From assembly GCF_905475465.1 (NCBI RefSeq), contig NC_062236.1, forward strand, positions 11,976,001 to 12,040,000: a stretch of 64,000 bases of DNA. The letters run 5' to 3'. The notes beneath the pieces are model-generated. The model did not search any database. It was not told the origin of the DNA and was given only the letters and a program-made list of their open reading frames with translations. This DNA comes from Pieris napi. Lineage: Eukaryota; Arthropoda; Insecta; Lepidoptera; Pieridae. Every line of letters starts with the position of its first letter. The stretch's first letter is position 1. The translations under genes and the position numbers were made by a program. Positions 61,479 to 64,000 of this stretch are shown here, piece by piece.

Positions 61479-61500
61479 TATTTTATACAAAGATGAGAAT

Positions 61501-64000
61501 GTTTATTTAAAAATTATTCACGCTTAAAATCCGCATCATCATATCAATCAATCAAAGTTTGATTTTTCCGACTCAGACAACATAATCAGCCCCCTATGCA
61601 CAGTCACGTTTGAACCATAAACTTGGTCATTATCCAGAGCTTAGCATAGAGTATAATAGATCTGTGTTGTCTATGATAATACTCTATGATCTTTTTTAAT
61701 GCTAACATTGTTTACCGTTTTTGTTGCGTCAATAAACAAAGATTATAGACCCTTGTTTGTTAATAGTTGGGGCCGATCACAGGGGCCGATATAGATATGT
61801 TAGGATTAGAAATAATCTCAAATGGTAAACAGTACTTGGTAATTGTATGTACTGAACTGTCGTTTTGGAAGGTTTAATCAAGAATTAGTTGCAGTTAGTG
61901 AAACTAGTACAATTTTGATTCAAAGATTTTAAATTCATAAAATTGTTTCTTTTTCGGTTTAATATAGGCCAATATGGATGGACTGGAGAGGAATGAGTCA
62001 GAAATTAATATAAAAGGTGTTTTATTGAATATTTAATACGCAACTCAAAATATAAAATCAATAATTTAGTTTAATAATTGTGGTGAACTTCTTTTTCTAC
62101 TCATTTGTAAAAATGTTTACAAAATATTGATTTCTATTTTTAAAATGACAAAAATATGAATAATAACATTTATTAATGTTATTAAGCATTACTGACTACT
62201 TCCACTAATTCCCTTTATTACATAAACCAGCTGCCGCACGGTGCGTTGGACCGCAGTCAGCCCGCGAGATGGCGGTGTTTAGCAGAGGTGATATTACCTA
62301 TGGATTAGAGGAAAATATTAGAATCCCTAAATGCAGAAGGGAATGGCAATACTTATCAACTGCTCTTTTCCTTCTTATCTTAATTCTTATGTCGAAGTTG
62401 CGGGTTGCGCTGGGCGGACTCTTGAGACGGCGTAGTGTTAGGTTAGGTTAGATACATACATTATATGAATTAAAGGAAAGTTCCAAATCCCCACTTATGG
62501 ATTCTCCAAATAAAAGGCAATGAATCCATCTTGATATTACATAATATGATAAAATTAGTTATCATACGTCCTAACTGGCGCGCGGTTTTTGTTTCACAGA
62601 CGAATGGTTGACAATTGTTTAATATAGCGCCATCTACTGGGATTTGACATAATTATAACGCCGAACGATTTAACGATAGCACGCTTTCAACTAGCACGAT
62701 TGAGCTTCTTTATCAACGCGATAGATGTCACTATTTCCCATGTTTTTAACCATAACATGTTTATATCAGACCAATACGTTTCAGTTTATAGGTCATGGTA
62801 CGAAAAAATGCGATTGAATTTAGGAACCTACACTCATCAGCATCTCAACTGGATGTTTTTTTTCATTATGTACCTGCAGAGATAGATAGATACTACAGAT
62901 CCCTTTTTCTAAAAAATCGACTCCGAAGAAAAATATGTTTTTAAAAGAAAACGAAGTTTTTATCGTTTTTTCCTCTTTTTTTTCACCTATGAAATACTTG
63001 CAAAGTTAGTACATATTCTAGACTCTAGTATTCTACGCTACTCTTTTTACAAAAAATTTTGGTCACCTTATTTTTAAGGAAGTTCATGGTAGGCCCCCTG
63101 TATACTAAAAATATACACGCATTCGTGCTGACAGAGAGTGCACACTGACCCTATAACTTTAATAACGATTCTGACCCGAGTTTTGGTACCACGTATCTCA
63201 ATTGGGTGAAGACATCATTCTTATCGGTACATAACCGATGTCAGCCAACAATTGAAAATCAGATTTAAAGAATAGCCCGTCTCAAAATCAAAATAACACG
63301 TTTGCCGCAGGCAAGTGATAATAATTCTAATACATCTTAAAAAATATCTTAAATTATCTATATAATTTAAACTACATTCCCCATTAATACGTATTGTGTA
63401 GGTGTCGTAATGTAACCATAAAGTCGGTTAATAATCGGATTCTCAATTTATTAATAAAGTATTCGTTTCGATCCTAGACCAGTTCAAACGTAACGTTTAA
63501 TATTTAGATTTTATATATACGTATTTGCAAAAAAACGGGCATCAAAGGAAATTCACGATCTAAGATAAAATTAATTAATTAAATGAAATCTAATTGGCTA
63601 ACATAGTCTGTATGCTTCACATCATCAGGAAGCTAAAAAGAAACATAGCAGTGGGAACGTATTCCTCAATACTTTATTCAAATCAAGGTGGAAAGCATTC
63701 CAGCCATGCCCATTAAAGCCATGCCCATTGCCCAGAAGGAATAAAGCTGTGATTTTGGCAGTTACACTTGTTATATAATTTGTAACATTATTTAACTAAA
63801 AAAGTATAAAAATGTTTTTGTCTAAAGTCCAAAGAGTCCAGCGGGAACGGATATTTTTAAATTTTAATACTACATCTAAGATGTAACGCGCACGTGTAAG
63901 TAGTGTTTATTTTCATGTTATTTCTTTTAAAGTCCTTTTGTGGGCGGAACGTCCAAATGTGTCCACTACACTTTAGTTAAATTAAAAGTGTCATACAGTT
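61501..64000. other. spacer, no gene recognised
   Basis: 62230-62451 is GC-richer and holds a 60-codon plus frame starting ATGGCGGTG with a hydrophobic stretch (LFLLILILM), ending in TTAGGTTAGGTTAG, two and a half units of the insect telomere repeat. No homologue comes to mind. The rest is AT-rich. Confidence 0.3.

Noticed and set aside
63690..63750. Minus-strand hydrophobic peptide (SFWAMGMALMGMAGMLSTLI) followed by AATAAA
   Set aside because: It comes from a short internal direct repeat (CCATGCCCATT twice); no start or upstream coding support.

Overview
The base composition (AT-rich), the spliceosomal signals and above all the dispersed repeats point to the nuclear genome of an insect, almost certainly a moth or butterfly. 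The repeats are tRNA-headed SINEs, short Helitron-like elements ending in CTAG, LINE tails ending in TTTGACTTTGACTT, and a Jockey-clade non-LTR retrotransposon. I cannot name the species. Most of the window is gene-poor and filled with decayed mobile elements. Most short open frames are chance frames or lie inside repeats.

Three loci stand out. (1) About 10.85-14.2 kb, minus strand: a real spliced host gene. A 2.3 kb exon (11883-14200) encodes a long, polar, probably disordered N-terminal region and ends at a GTGAGT donor within the first strands of a C2-like domain. A 65-nt exon (11734-11798) matches its phase and continues the domain, and a third coding block (10854 to about 11002 or 11021) supplies the middle of it. 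I did not find the remaining 3' exons. (2) 44.38-49.49 kb, minus strand: an apparently complete two-ORF non-LTR element. It has a gag-like ORF1 with three zinc knuckles, an ORF2 with endonuclease and reverse transcriptase, a 4-nt ATGA overlap between them, a 20-nt poly-A tail and a 9-bp target-site duplication. (3) 51.17-51.51 kb, minus strand: a full-length 5S rRNA gene with an upstream TATA-like box and a T-run terminator, followed by a second copy that lacks its 5' end. Shared flanking sequence shows the pair arose by local tandem duplication.

Layout: 0-10 kb holds repeats only (fragments of a repeated coding unit, three Helitron-like copies, three SINEs, one LINE tail). 10.8-14.2 kb is the C2 gene, and 14.2-20 kb its probable upstream region with LINE and Helitron fragments. 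20-32 kb is mostly unannotated AT-rich DNA with SINEs. 32-42.4 kb is dense in SINE, Helitron, LINE-tail and RTE-like remnants, including a LINE tail nested in a SINE at 39.4-39.95 kb and a compact MITE at 42.23-42.39 kb. 44.4-49.5 kb is the full-length LINE and 51.2-51.5 kb the 5S genes. 53.3-59 kb has SINEs plus a local cluster of inverted-repeat MITEs and a perfect 58-bp palindrome. 59.9-61.5 kb has LINE 3' ends and a SINE, and the last 2.5 kb shows nothing I can identify.

I found no CRISPR, no viral genome and no evident new multi-gene system. The best leads are the incompletely mapped C2 gene, the inverted-repeat MITE cluster with its recurrent CTG flanks and palindrome, the 5S duplication, and the repeated coding fragments related to a nuclease-like domain.
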